Positions 26,248 through 36,532 of a stretch of DNA of 64,000 bases are shown here, piece after piece. The stretch covers positions 1 to 64,000 of the forward strand of contig NZ_JABBFW010000015.1 of NCBI RefSeq assembly GCF_012927045.1, written 5' to 3'. This DNA comes from Azohydromonas caseinilytica (lineage in GTDB: Bacteria; Pseudomonadota; Gammaproteobacteria; Burkholderiales; Burkholderiaceae_C). The notes below the pieces were generated by a model. The model ran no database searches. It saw only the letters and a list, made by a program, of their open reading frames with translations, and was not told the origin of the DNA. How positions within the stretch are numbered: the first letter of the stretch is position 1; every line of letters starts with the position of its first letter. The position numbers and the translations under genes are program-made.

Positions 26248-27404
26248 GTCGCAGCGCCCGTGCGCGTGGCAGCGCGCGTGAGCGTGAGCAAGGTCAATTC
26301 CGTCGTGGAGCCGAAGCGCACCGGCGGGCCCCAGCTGCCGGTGCCGGGGTTGACGTAGACCCACATGTCCCCCGCCCGCGACAGCCCGACCACGTGCGGC
26401 GCATGGACCATGCGCACGGCCAGCGTCCACGGAAAGAACTGGCCGGCGTGGGTGTGGCCCGAGAGCTGCAGGTCGAAGCCGGCCTGGCGCCCCAGCTCGG
26501 CCAGCGCCGGGTTGTGCGCCAGCAGGACGCGCAGCCCCGGGCCCAGCTCCGGCGCGGCGGCCAGGTCCGGGCGTGGCCGTATCCCCGGGTCGGACAGCTG
26601 CAGCGCCGGATCGACCACGCCGCCGACCACGAGCGGCGCCCCGCCATGGCGGATCAGCGCCGCCTCGTTGAGTAGCACGCGCAGGCCCAGCGAGCGGAAA
26701 TGCGCGATCCAGCGGCCCGCGCCGGAATAGCAGTCGTGGTTGCCGAGGATGAAGAGCACGCCGTGCCGCGCCCGCAGCGCGCCCAGCGGCGCCACGTGGC
26801 GCCCCAGCCGCTGCGGCGAGCCATCGACGATGTCGCCGGTGAGCACGATCAGGTCCGGCCGCAGCGCGTTGCAGCGCTCCACCACGTGGCGCACGTAGCG
26901 CTCGCCGATGGTCGGGCCCACGTGCAGGTCGCTGATCTGCGCGACGGTGAAACCCTCCAGCGCCGGGTCCAGCCCGGCGATGGGGACGGCCACGCGCCGC
27001 AGCTTCGGCCCGCGCAGCGCGACCAGCATCCCCAGCGCCAGCGCCGCGAGCGAGGCGCCGAAGACCACCGGCACGCCCTCGGTCTGGATGCGCGCGTGCA
27101 GCGCCTGCGCACCGACCAACCAGGTGAGGCCCAGCAGCAGCTCGCGCACCAGCGCGCACAGCAGCAGGAAATTGAGCCAGCCCGCGCACACATAGGCGGC
27201 GGCATGGATCAGCTCGTCGGCCCGGCCGCGGCTCTCGCGCCCGCCGGCCCAGTAGATGATGGGCACCGACCAGACCAGCAGCGCGGGCACCAGCAGCAGC
27301 AGCCGGCCCGCCGCCGTCTCGGCCAACCGCCACGCGAGGTAGGCGTAGCCAAGCACGACGATGGCGGTCAGCGTCATGAAGAACGGGGTGAAGAAGCGTC
27401 TCAT
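26244..27404 (-). CDS. membrane-anchored metallophosphoesterase (YkuE/YaeI-like)
   Basis: The 386-residue protein has four hydrophobic segments in residues 1-130, then a calcineurin-like phosphoesterase domain. Its metal-binding motifs are in order: ISDLHVGPT, LTGDIVDGS, LGNHDCYSG and SGHTHAGQFFPW. Relatives act as phosphodiesterases on lipids or nucleotides at the membrane; the substrate here is unknown. It is the first gene of a minus-strand run and overlaps the GH43-like gene by ATGA. Confidence 0.88.
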   Translation of the reverse strand: MRRFFTPFFMTLTAIVVLGYAYLAWRLAETAAGRLLLLVPALLVWSVPIIYWAGGRESRGRADELIHAAAYVCAGWLNFLLLCALVRELLLGLTWLVGAQALHARIQTEGVPVVFGASLAALALGMLVALRGPKLRRVAVPIAGLDPALEGFTVAQISDLHVGPTIGERYVRHVVERCNALRPDLIVLTGDIVDGSPQRLGRHVAPLGALRARHGVLFILGNHDCYSGAGRWIAHFRSLGLRVLLNEAALIRHGGAPLVVGGVVDPALQLSDPGIRPRPDLAAAPELGPGLRVLLAHNPALAELGRQAGFDLQLSGHTHAGQFFPWTLAVRMVHAPHVVGLSRAGDMWVYVNPGTGSWGPPVRFGSTTELTLLTLTRAATRTGAAT

Positions 27405-27439
27405 GCCCGGACGCTAGCGCGGCGCGCGCGATGGCCGGC

Positions 27440-28417
27440 TCATCGGCCGTGGTCCGTGGCGAGCCAGTCCCGCACCGCCCGGTTGAACTCGGCCGGCCGC
27501 TCCAGCATGAGCCAGTGCCCGGCGTCCAGGGCGACCACCCGGTGGCCGGGCCGCTGCGCCAGCGCCGCCGCCCAGGACGGCGAATGGAACATCAGCGGCT
27601 TGCGCCGGCCGTAGAGGTAGAGCATCGGGCAGGGCGGCTCGAAGCCGCGTCGCATGCGCCGGGCGATGTCGGCATAGGCGCCGGTCCACGCCAGGTAGTA
27701 GGGATAGCTCATGGCGCAGCTGACAGCGTCCGGGTCTGCGGGCGCGCGGGCGATGCGTGCGAAGTACCGCGACATGGCATCGCCGGCCGCGCCGCCGATG
27801 CGCCAGGCCGCGGCCAGCCAGAGCTGGTAGGAGGCGACCATGAGCTTGTCGGCGAGCGTCAGCGAGCGGGCATGCGCGCGCGAGCCCGCGTCGCCGATGT
27901 CCACGCCGATGAGCCCTCGCACCCGCGCCGGATGCGTCAGCGCGTATTCGTAGCCGAAGACACAGCCCCAGTCGTGCAGCAGCAGCGTCAGCGGCCGGTG
28001 TGGCGACACGGCCTCGGCCACGCGGTCGATCAGGTCCAGCGTCTGCGCCAGCGACATGGGGCGTGGCCCGCGCGCGGGGTCGAAGCCCGGCAGCGTGAAG
28101 CGCACGCAGCGGACCTGCTCCCGCAGTCCGGCCACCTGCGCGTCCCACAGCCGGCAGGTGTCGGGCCAGCCGTGCAGCATCAGCAGCACCTCGTCGCCCT
28201 GGCCCTCGACGTGGACCGGGATGCCGTCCACCTCCAGGACCGGCGCGGGCACGCTGTTCGCGCCATAGGCGGGGCGGGGGCCAGCTGGCGGCAGCCCGGC
28301 CATGCCGACGAAGTCCTGTGCCCGCGCCACCAGGCGCCCGGCGCCGCGGCTGGACAGCGCGGCGTACAGGGCGGCCAGGGTAGCGGTGGCGACGACGAGC
28401 TTCGGCACAGGACGCAT
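27440..28417 (-). CDS. alpha/beta hydrolase
   Basis: The 325-residue alpha/beta-hydrolase-fold enzyme has an N-terminal hydrophobic segment that may be a membrane anchor. The oxyanion region reads LLMLHGWPDTCRLWDAQV. The nucleophile position is Asp in LLLHDWGCVFGYEYA, a pattern typical of epoxide hydrolases and haloalkane dehalogenases, and the catalytic His is in ALDAGHWLMLERPAEF. The ATG at 28417 follows GGAGG. An Asp rather than a Ser nucleophile points to epoxide hydrolase chemistry, but the substrate is open. It is divergent from the GH15 gene. Confidence 0.85.
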   Translation of the reverse strand: MRPVPKLVVATATLAALYAALSSRGAGRLVARAQDFVGMAGLPPAGPRPAYGANSVPAPVLEVDGIPVHVEGQGDEVLLMLHGWPDTCRLWDAQVAGLREQVRCVRFTLPGFDPARGPRPMSLAQTLDLIDRVAEAVSPHRPLTLLLHDWGCVFGYEYALTHPARVRGLIGVDIGDAGSRAHARSLTLADKLMVASYQLWLAAAWRIGGAAGDAMSRYFARIARAPADPDAVSCAMSYPYYLAWTGAYADIARRMRRGFEPPCPMLYLYGRRKPLMFHSPSWAAALAQRPGHRVVALDAGHWLMLERPAEFNRAVRDWLATDHGR

Positions 28418-28498
28418 GGCGGCCTCCGGAAAGGGCGGACGGCGCGGCTGCAGCAAGCGCGGTTCCAGCCACGGAACGGGTTTTGCCCGGTACTCCCC

Positions 28499-30340
28499 GT
28501 GAACTACCCGGACATCGAATCCCACGGCGTCATCGGCAACCTGCGCACGGCGGCGCTGGTGGGCATCGACGGCAGCGTCGATTTCTTCTGCTTCCCGCGC
28601 TTCGACTCGCCCAGCGTGTTCCTGGCGCTGCTGGACCCCGAGCACGGCGGTCATTTCTCCATCTCGCCCGCGGGCGAGGACATGCGCACGCGCCAGATGT
28701 ACCTGCCCGACACCAACGTGCTGGTCACGCGCTTCATGTCGCAGGCCGGCATGGCCGAGGTCACCGACTACATGCCGCTGTCCGCCACCGGCGCGCCGCG
28801 CAGCGCGCTGGTGCGGCGCATCCACGGCGTGCGCGGCCGGCTGGCGCTGCACGTCACCTGCGCGCCGCGCTTCGACTACGCCCGCACCCGGTTGCCGGCG
28901 CGGCTGGAGGAGGGCGCTCGCATGGCGGTGTTCGGCGCCCGGGAGGCCATCGGCCCGCTGCGCCTGCGCAGCACGGTGGACCTGACGGTGCAGGACGGCG
29001 ACGTGCGCGCGCTCATCGAGCTGGGTGCCGGCGACGAGGCCGCCTTCGTGATGGAGTGCGTGCGCGAGCGGCCCAGCGAGGGCGATTTGGGCGCCTTCGT
29101 CACGAACTCCTTCCAGGAGACGATGGCCTTCTGGCGTGGCTGGAGCGAGCGCTCCAGCTACCGCGGGCGCTGGCGCGAGATCGTGCAGCGCTCGGCGCTG
29201 ATCCTGAAGCTGCTGTCCTCGGCGGACCACGGCGCCATCATCGGCGCCGCCACCTTCGGGCTGCCCGAGCACGTGGGCGGCGAGCGCAACTGGGACTACC
29301 GGTATTGCTGGCTCCGCGACGCCGCCTTCACCGTCTACTCGCTCATGCGCCTGGGCTACACCGGCGAGGCCGAAGCCTTCATCGGCTGGGCGCATGACCG
29401 CATCGGCGAGTACAACGGCGGCGCGGTGCCGCAGATCCTCTACGCCGTGGACGGCAGCCATGTTGGCCAGGAGATGGAGTTGCCGCACCTCGCGGGCTAC
29501 CGCGGCTCGCGCCCGGTGCGGGTGGGCAACGCGGCGGCGGGTCAGCTGCAGCTGGACGTGCTGGGCGAGCTGGTGGACGCCATCTACATGGCCGACATGC
29601 ACGGCGTGCCGGCCTCCATCGACGTGTGGCAGGCGCTGTCGCAGCGCATCGACTGGTGGTGCGAGCACTGGGACCAGCCCGAGGAGGGCATCTGGGAGAT
29701 CCGCGGCCCGCGCCGCGACTTCCTTTCCGGCCGGCTGCTGAGCTGGGTGGCGCTGGACCGTGCGCTGCGCATGGCGCGCCGCTTCGCGCGCCCGGCGCCG
29801 CTGCCGCGCTGGTACCAGACGCGCGACGCCATCGCCTCGCAGATCCTCACCGAGTTCTGGAACCCGCGGAAGCAGGCCTTCGTGCAGTACCGCGGCGGCG
29901 AGACGCTGGACGCGGTGGCACTGCTGATGCCCATGGTCAAGTTCGTCAGCGCCAATGATCCGCGCTGGCTGTCCACGCTGGAGGCCATCCGCCGCGAGCT
30001 GACCATCGACGGGCTGGTGGCGCGCTACTCGACCACCGACGCCGGCGGCGAGGCCAACATCGACGGGCTGCAGGGTCAGGAAGGGGCCTTCACGCCCTGC
30101 TCCTTCTGGTACGTCGAGTGCCTGGCACGCGCCGGCCGGGTGGACGAGGCGCGGCTGCTGTTCGAGAAGATCCTGACCTACGCCAACCACCTCGGCCTCT
30201 ACGCCGAGGAACTGGGCCCCAGCGGCACACAGCTGGGCAACTTTCCGCAGGCGCTGACGCACCTGGCGCTGATCAGCGCCGCGCATGCGCTCAACCGCGT
30301 CATCGAGGAAGGCCCGGCCACCTGGGCCCGCGGTGGATGA
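28499..30340 (+). CDS. glycoside hydrolase family 15 protein (glucoamylase/trehalase-like)
   Basis: The 613-residue protein has the two-part bacterial GH15 build. An N-terminal beta-sandwich domain (about residues 1-240, NYPDIESHGVIGNLRTAALV) precedes an (alpha/alpha)6 barrel with RNWDYRYCWLRDAAFT, the acid region QPEEGIWEIRG and the base region GQEGAFTPCSFWYVE. Both catalytic Glu candidates are present. There is no signal peptide, so it is cytoplasmic. GH15 proteins of this size include glucoamylases and trehalases. The start is GTG at 28499, the first start before the conserved sequence, without a clear ribosome-binding site. It may share a transcript with the SDR gene downstream, separated by a repeat. 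Confidence 0.92.
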   Translation: MNYPDIESHGVIGNLRTAALVGIDGSVDFFCFPRFDSPSVFLALLDPEHGGHFSISPAGEDMRTRQMYLPDTNVLVTRFMSQAGMAEVTDYMPLSATGAPRSALVRRIHGVRGRLALHVTCAPRFDYARTRLPARLEEGARMAVFGAREAIGPLRLRSTVDLTVQDGDVRALIELGAGDEAAFVMECVRERPSEGDLGAFVTNSFQETMAFWRGWSERSSYRGRWREIVQRSALILKLLSSADHGAIIGAATFGLPEHVGGERNWDYRYCWLRDAAFTVYSLMRLGYTGEAEAFIGWAHDRIGEYNGGAVPQILYAVDGSHVGQEMELPHLAGYRGSRPVRVGNAAAGQLQLDVLGELVDAIYMADMHGVPASIDVWQALSQRIDWWCEHWDQPEEGIWEIRGPRRDFLSGRLLSWVALDRALRMARRFARPAPLPRWYQTRDAIASQILTEFWNPRKQAFVQYRGGETLDAVALLMPMVKFVSANDPRWLSTLEAIRRELTIDGLVARYSTTDAGGEANIDGLQGQEGAFTPCSFWYVECLARAGRVDEARLLFEKILTYANHLGLYAEELGPSGTQLGNFPQALTHLALISAAHALNRVIEEGPATWARGG

Positions 30341-30367
30341 ATTCAGTGCGCTGGCAGATGGAATTTC

Positions 30368-30437
30368 CCGTTCGCCCTGAGCTTGTCGAAGGGCAGGCGC
30401 TGACATGCAGGCACTTCGACAGGCTCAGCCCGAACGG
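30368..30437. repeat. palindromic intergenic repeat, family B copy 2
   Basis: CCGTTCGCCCTGAGCTTGTC (from 30368, continuing GAAGGGC) is inverted at 30414-30437 (CTTCGACAGGCTCAGCCCGA, then ACGG). It forms a hairpin between the GH15 and SDR genes. This sequence type is widespread in proteobacterial intergenic regions. It may stabilise or attenuate the transcript. Confidence 0.85.
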
Positions 30438-30485
30438 CATTTGTCCAACGCGAGCAGCAAACCTCTACGGACGGGGAGTGAACCC

Positions 30486-31289
<804 letters not shown>

Positions 31290-31481
31290 AGGCGATGCAC
31301 GGTTCAAACCCTTGCCGTTGGAGCCATTGCCCGCCGTTTCCACTGTTGATGGCAAGTGGTGAAGCCCAGGCCAGAGTCGGGTTATTCGTTATTGAGTCGG
31401 CGACAGGAAGGATTGCAAAGTCTGTGCACGGACCTTGGTTAGCGGTTCAACAAGGAACTGCAAAACGCAGTTATCAATATC

Positions 31482-31961
31482 ATGGCAATTTCCATGTCAA
31501 TGGGTGCAAATGAACAGCGGCGGATGGCGGATTTGATGCCGCCATTGCAGTCAGTGCGCGATGCCTTGGCTGTTGAAGCGCTGCGCCAAAAGGAAAAATT
31601 GAATGACCCGGCATTTACCAGGAATCAGCGAGCCAGGGCGCTGTTCTGGGCTTCCGGGTTCGAGAGTTTGGTCTACAGATTTGATAATGCCCTGCATAAC
31701 CTTGCCCGCACGGCGGATTCTCCGGTGAGTGGGCGAATTGTCAGTGAATTCATTGATTTCCGTCGGTGGATTTTTGACTTGGCTGAGAACGATTCGCGCC
31801 CCGAAGTCATTGTCAAGGTGGTGCAGCAGGTCATGAGTGATATGGTGAACCTTGAAGGTGTAGACGGCTGGTCGGATTCTTCCGGCCCGCTGGCGGGAGG
31901 GGCTGCTTCCAATACTGAGAAATTGCCGCCCAATCCGACGGGCGGTGAAGATAACTCGTAG
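31482..31961 (+). CDS. orphan protein in an AT-richer island
   Basis: I do not recognise this product of up to 159 residues. It is mostly helical and charged, with AVEALRQKEKLNDPAFTRNQ and FIDFRRWIFDLAEND, and ends in a low-complexity Gly/Ser/Pro tail. It has no signal peptide and no membrane segment. The DNA from about 31290 to 31980 is visibly poorer in G+C than its surroundings and the codon choice differs, which suggests transfer. ATG codons at 31482, 31494, 31500 and 31524 are all possible starts, none with a strong ribosome-binding site. It converges on norD. Confidence 0.55.
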   Translation: MAISMSMGANEQRRMADLMPPLQSVRDALAVEALRQKEKLNDPAFTRNQRARALFWASGFESLVYRFDNALHNLARTADSPVSGRIVSEFIDFRRWIFDLAENDSRPEVIVKVVQQVMSDMVNLEGVDGWSDSSGPLAGGAASNTEKLPPNPTGGEDNS

Positions 31962-32029
31962 TTTGATCGCTGCGGAATTCGAGGGGCCCCAGTATTCGGG
32001 ACGGCGGCCAACGAGGGCTGCCATCGGCC

Positions 32030-34003
32030 TCACCCCGCCGCCAGCAATCGCCGCAGCCACTGCAACACCACCAGCGGCAGCCGCTCGGGCTGCTGCAGCA
32101 GCGCCCAGTGGCCCGGCGGAAACACCTGCGGCATCCAGGCCGCGGCTTGGCGCTCGATGGTCAGGGCGAAGGGCTGCTGGCCCAGGGCGCGCGCTTCCAG
32201 TACGGCGCGGCGCAGATCCTGCACCGCCGCCGCGCCCTCGTAGCCGTCGTCGTCCTGCGGCTTGCCGTCGGACAGCAGCAGCAGCAGCCGGTGGTGCTCC
32301 GGCCGTCGTGACAGCAGCCACGAGGCATGGCGCAGCGCTGCGCCGGTGCGCGTGCAGTGCTGCGGCTCCAGGCCGGCGATGCGCGTGAGCACCGCCTCGC
32401 CGGCGGGCTCCTCGAAACCCTTGATTTCCCACAGCGCCACGCCCTGGGCGCCGCGCCCGCTGAAGGCCAGCAGCGCGTGCGGCTCGCCCAGGCGCTGCAG
32501 CGCCAGCGCCAGCAGCAGCAGCGCCTCGCGCTCCACGTCGATGACGCGGCGGTTGCCCGCCAGCCAGCCGTCGGTGGAACCGCTCACGTCCACCAGCAGC
32601 ACGCAGGCCAGGTCGCGCCGCAGCAGGCGCTGGCTGCGGTAGACGCGCTCGCTCAGCGGCAGCCCGGCGCGGAAGTCGGCGCGCGCCTGCACCAGCGCGT
32701 CCAGGTCCACCTCCTCGCCCTCGGCTTGCGCGCGCAGCGTGATGCGGCGCGCGCGCAGCAGCTCGAAGCGCCGGACTAAACCTTCCAGCAGCGCATGCTG
32801 CTCGCGCAGCGTGCGCTGCACCCAGCCGCTTGGGCCGGGCACGGCCGCATGCACCCACACCGTCGCGCCCGGATGGCGGTAGGCCTGGCGCCGGTGCTCC
32901 CACTCGGGGTACTCGAAGCGCTGCGCCCCGGCCGTGGCCGCCGCCGGCCGGCGCCCGCCTTCGGGTGTGGCCCCTACCGGGTCGTCCGACAGCAGCACCT
33001 CCGGCGCGCGCTGCGGCGTGCGCACCAGTCGCGCCGCGTCCAGCTCGGCCAGCGACTCGGCGTGCGAGGCCGCCGGCGTGTCGGTGTCACGGTCCGCCGG
33101 CCGCTGCAGCCCGGCCGGGTCCTCGGCCTTCTCGTGCGGCTGCGCGGTCTGCACCATCCAGGCGCCGGGCGCCGCGTCGTCCTCGCCCTCCTGTGCTTCG
33201 CGCACGCGCGGGCGGCGCTGCAACCGGGCGCTGCGCGGGGGGGGCTGGTCAGCCTCGTCCGGCGCCGCCGCGCCGGGTCGCGACGGGACCGAGGCGCCCG
33301 CTTCGGGCGTGCGCCATTCGCCGCTCCACCAGTCCGCGTGCAGCCGCGCGCCGGGCTCACCGGCCACCAGCACCCGGGCTTGCGGCAGCAGCTCGGCCGG
33401 GGGCGGTGCCGCGGTGGCCTCCAGCGGCGCCTGCCAGCGCACGCGCAAGGCGTCCTCCAGCCGCCTGAAGGCGGCGGGCAGCGCCCGCGGCTCGGGCCGC
33501 CGCCGCAGCGCCGCGTCGCGCAGGGCCTGCAACGCGCCGCGCAGGCCGGGCAGGGCGTGCAGCAGCTCGGCTTCCACCGCCAGCGTCTCCAGCAGCAGAA
33601 AGGCGTCGCGCTCGGCCGGCGCCAGCGTCGCGGCCAGCTGCGGCGAGCCGCGCCGGGCCCGTGCCGCCTGCTGCAGGGCCATGGCGCGGTAGAGCGCGGG
33701 GACGTCGTTTTCAGCGACGCTCGGCAGCTCGGGCGGCAGCCACAGCCGCATGCCGTCGGTGCCTGGCAGGGCGGGACGCCGTGCGGCGCCGCGCCACCAG
33801 CGCGCCAGCAGCGTCGGCGGCGCGCCCGGCTGCGCCATGCGCAGCGGGAAGGAACTACCGTGCAGCGCGCGCAGCAGCAGGTCCAGCCGCGGCGCCAGCT
33901 CGGCCAGGCCCAGTGCCGCGCCGGGTGCGCGCACCCGGCGCGACTGCACCCAGTCCACCGCGTGGCGGGCGGCATCGACAAGGACGTCCTCGGCTTCGGC
34001 CAT
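32030..34003 (-). CDS. norD: nitric oxide reductase activation protein NorD
   Basis: The 657-residue cytoplasmic protein is needed to assemble active nitric oxide reductase. Its C-terminal von Willebrand factor A domain carries the MIDAS motif DVSGSTDG (in ACVLLVDVSGSTDGW), and LLLLSDGKPQDDDGYEG is a typical later segment. The middle of the protein is an acidic, low-complexity linker. NorD works with the AAA+ ATPase NorQ. It is last in the nor gene order and is separated from norQ by a 340-bp gap that contains a paired repeat. Confidence 0.95.
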   Translation of the reverse strand: MAEAEDVLVDAARHAVDWVQSRRVRAPGAALGLAELAPRLDLLLRALHGSSFPLRMAQPGAPPTLLARWWRGAARRPALPGTDGMRLWLPPELPSVAENDVPALYRAMALQQAARARRGSPQLAATLAPAERDAFLLLETLAVEAELLHALPGLRGALQALRDAALRRRPEPRALPAAFRRLEDALRVRWQAPLEATAAPPPAELLPQARVLVAGEPGARLHADWWSGEWRTPEAGASVPSRPGAAAPDEADQPPPRSARLQRRPRVREAQEGEDDAAPGAWMVQTAQPHEKAEDPAGLQRPADRDTDTPAASHAESLAELDAARLVRTPQRAPEVLLSDDPVGATPEGGRRPAAATAGAQRFEYPEWEHRRQAYRHPGATVWVHAAVPGPSGWVQRTLREQHALLEGLVRRFELLRARRITLRAQAEGEEVDLDALVQARADFRAGLPLSERVYRSQRLLRRDLACVLLVDVSGSTDGWLAGNRRVIDVEREALLLLALALQRLGEPHALLAFSGRGAQGVALWEIKGFEEPAGEAVLTRIAGLEPQHCTRTGAALRHASWLLSRRPEHHRLLLLLSDGKPQDDDGYEGAAAVQDLRRAVLEARALGQQPFALTIERQAAAWMPQVFPPGHWALLQQPERLPLVVLQWLRRLLAAG

Positions 34004-34065
34004 GGGGGCGGACTATGTGGATTTCAGGGCGTCGTCGGTGGCTGGGCCGCTTCGCCTCCTACATC

Positions 34066-34218
34066 GTCATCCCCGCGCAGGCGGGGACCCAGGCGGCCCC
34101 ACGCCAGCACATCAGGGGCGATGCAGGCGCCACGACGCCAACGCGTCCTTGGGATACCGACTGGCCTGCTTGCGGCCGATTCGGGGACCGCCTGGGTTCC
34201 CGCCTGCGCGGGAATGAC
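34066..34218. repeat. paired palindromic intergenic repeat, family A copy 2
   Basis: The arm at 34066-34100 (beginning GTCATCCCCGCGCAGGCGGG) is inverted at 34183-34218 (ending CGCCTGCGCGGGAATGAC). Arm sequence and overall size match the element at 17051-17201, but the roughly 80-bp core differs. It occupies the norQ-norD gap (34004-34343), which otherwise shows nothing. Confidence 0.87.
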
Positions 34219-34343
34219 GGAACAGAGGGCGTGGCGTTTCAGCCTCCGGACCACGGTGAGGCCACTACTCGTCCCGGACAGCAATGCAGTCCGAATGGGG
34301 TTGTCCGCGTTCGGGAGTTCCATCTGGTCCCTCTGAGCGGCAG

Positions 34344-35123
34344 CTACGCGAAGCTCGCATCCACCAGCTCCTGCATGGCCTGCAGCAGCACCGGGTCGTC
34401 CGACAGCGGCGCCAGCAGCGCCACGCGGCAGGCGGTGCGCGGGTCGGTGCCGGCGGCCACCAGCCGCGCCGCCGCGACCAGCAGCCGCGTGCCCGGCACC
34501 TCGGCCAGCCCCTGCGCCTGCAGCTGCCGCAGCCGCTGCGCCAGCTGCACCAGCGCCGCCGCGTCGCTGTCGGCGCAGCCCGATTCGCGCTGCACCACGC
34601 GCGCCTCCTGCGCCGGCGCGGGGAAGTCGAACTCCAGCGCCACGAAGCGCTGCCGCGTGCTGGGCTTGAGGTCCTTGACCAGGCGCTGGTAGCCCGGGTT
34701 GTAAGACAGGACCAGCATGAACTCCGGCGGCGCCGCGAGCTGCTCGCCGGTCTTGTCGATGGGCAGGATGCGCCGGTGGTCGGTGAGCGCGTGCAGCACC
34801 ACCACCGTGTCCTGGCGCGCCTCCACCACCTCGTCGAGATAGCAGATCGCCCCCTCGCGCACCGCGCGCGCCAGCGGCCCGTCGTGCCAGGCGGTGCGGT
34901 CGTGGTGCACGAGATAGCGGCCGATGAGGTCGCTGGCCGCCAGATCGTCGTGGCAGGCCACCGTCACCAGCGGACGCCCCAGGCGCCAGGCCATGTGCTC
35001 CACGAAGCGCGTCTTGCCGCAGCCCGTGGGGCCCTTGAGCAGCACGGCCAGGCGCTGCGCGTGGCAGCGCTCGAACAGCGCGCACTCGTCACCCTGCGCC
35101 AGGTAGAAGGGCGCCTCGCCCAT
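34344..35123 (-). CDS. norQ: nitric oxide reductase activation ATPase NorQ
   Basis: The 259-residue MoxR-type AAA+ ATPase acts as a chaperone with NorD to insert the non-haem iron into NorB. Walker A GPTGCGKT is at residues 31-38, Walker B is in AICYLDEVVEAR, and the sensor region is MLVLSYNPGYQ. The ATG at 35123 overlaps the stop codon of norB (TGATG), so the two are translationally coupled. The length is normal for the family. Confidence 0.96.
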   Translation of the reverse strand: MGEAPFYLAQGDECALFERCHAQRLAVLLKGPTGCGKTRFVEHMAWRLGRPLVTVACHDDLAASDLIGRYLVHHDRTAWHDGPLARAVREGAICYLDEVVEARQDTVVVLHALTDHRRILPIDKTGEQLAAPPEFMLVLSYNPGYQRLVKDLKPSTRQRFVALEFDFPAPAQEARVVQRESGCADSDAAALVQLAQRLRQLQAQGLAEVPGTRLLVAAARLVAAGTDPRTACRVALLAPLSDDPVLLQAMQELVDASFA

Positions 35124-36517
35124 CAGGCCGGCCGGCGCTGCGCGCCCACGCGCGCGGCCGCCGCGGCGGCAGTGGTGGCGGGCTCATCCTCGGCCAGCAC
35201 CTGCAGCCGCGGCGCGTGGCGGAAAAAGTCCCAGATGAACAGCCCCGCGCCCACCGTGAACAGCCCAGCCGTGGCCATCAGCATCAGGAAGTGCACCTGG
35301 ATCTTGAGCTGCGCGTCCAGGTAGCCCAGGCCCATGATGCGCTCCAGGTACACCTGCGCGATGCCGGCGGTGGCGAAGGACAGCGTCATGCCGAACATGC
35401 CCACGAGCTGCAGCCAGAAGGCCCAGTAGCCCAGGGCCGTGCCCTGCTCGGGCCGCCCCGGCGCGAACGCGGGCAGGGCGTAGCTGATCATGGCCATCAC
35501 GATCATGGCGTAGGCGCCGTAGAACGCCGCGTGGCCGTGCATGGCCGTGACGAGCGTGCCGTGCGTCCACTGGTTGACGCCGGGCCAGGTGTGGGCCAGC
35601 CCCAGCAGCCCCGCGCCGAAGAGCGTGAACACCGCGCTGCCCAGCGTCCAGTGCAGCGCCAGCGTGTTCGGATGCGCCAGCCCCGAGCGCCGCAGCGCGG
35701 CGTAGGCGTACATGGCCATGCCCACCAGCGCCAGCGGCTCCAGCGCGCTGAACAGCCCGCCGATGGGCAGCCAGTAGTGCGGCACGCCCACCCAGTAGTA
35801 GTGGTGCGCCGTGCCCAGGATGCCGGCGATGAACACCAGCCCCACGATCACGTAGAGCCACTTCTCCATCACCTCGCGGTCGGCGCCGGAGAGGCGGATG
35901 AGCAGGTAGGCCAGGAAGCCGCCCTGGATCATCTCCCACACGCCTTCGACCCAAAGATGGATCGTCCACCAGCGGTAGAAGATGCTCACCGTGTAGTTGT
36001 CGAAGTCCAGCAGCGAGGGCAGGTACAGCACCGCCGCGCCGGCCAGGCCCAGCAGCAGCACGCCCTCGGTGGCCGTGAAGCGCCCGCCCTTGCGGATGGT
36101 CATGAGGACGTTCCACAGGAACATCAGCATCACGACGACGATCACGAGCTTGTGCGGCAATGGTTGCTCCAGCAGCTTGTTGCCCGTGCCGAAGCGAAAC
36201 AGGTAGCCGATGACGGCCGTCACGCCCATCACCACCCACAGCGCCAGCTGCACGTAGGCCAGCTTGACGCTGTAGAGCTCGGTGCGGCTCTCGTCGGGCA
36301 CCATCCAGTAGGTCGCGCCCATGAAGCCCGTCAGCACCCACACCACCAGCAGGTTGGTGTGGATCATCTTGGTGACGTCGAAGGGCAGGATGTAGAGCAG
36401 AGGATCGGGCCCCAGGTACTTGGCCGCCGACAGCAGCCCGAACACGAGCTGCAGCCCGAACAGCAGCATCGCCACCGCGAAGTACCAATAGGCCACGGCC
36501 TGCGAGCGGTATCTCAT
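35123..36517 (-). CDS. norB: nitric oxide reductase catalytic subunit NorB (cNOR)
   Basis: The 464-residue, twelve-helix membrane subunit reduces two NO to N2O. All metal ligands are present: haem b His53 (MIHTNLLVVW) and His329; haem b3 His327 (AMHGHAAFYGAY); FeB His187, His238 and His239 (TAHHYYWVG) plus Glu191 four residues after His187 (IHLWVEGVWE). There is no quinol-oxidising N-terminal extension, so it is the cytochrome c-dependent type. It lies 15 bp after norC and overlaps norQ. The Ala-rich C-terminal tail (about residues 443-464) is not conserved. Confidence 0.97.
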   Translation of the reverse strand: MRYRSQAVAYWYFAVAMLLFGLQLVFGLLSAAKYLGPDPLLYILPFDVTKMIHTNLLVVWVLTGFMGATYWMVPDESRTELYSVKLAYVQLALWVVMGVTAVIGYLFRFGTGNKLLEQPLPHKLVIVVVMLMFLWNVLMTIRKGGRFTATEGVLLLGLAGAAVLYLPSLLDFDNYTVSIFYRWWTIHLWVEGVWEMIQGGFLAYLLIRLSGADREVMEKWLYVIVGLVFIAGILGTAHHYYWVGVPHYWLPIGGLFSALEPLALVGMAMYAYAALRRSGLAHPNTLALHWTLGSAVFTLFGAGLLGLAHTWPGVNQWTHGTLVTAMHGHAAFYGAYAMIVMAMISYALPAFAPGRPEQGTALGYWAFWLQLVGMFGMTLSFATAGIAQVYLERIMGLGYLDAQLKIQVHFLMLMATAGLFTVGAGLFIWDFFRHAPRLQVLAEDEPATTAAAAAARVGAQRRPA

Positions 36518-36532
36518 GGCGTCTCCCTGTGC

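Noticed and set aside
27431-28498. N-terminal extension of the GH15 frame and the antisense continuation of the hydrolase frame to 30406
   Set aside because: The extensions run opposite to real genes and have no family similarity. GH15 homology begins at 28499 and the hydrolase at 28417.
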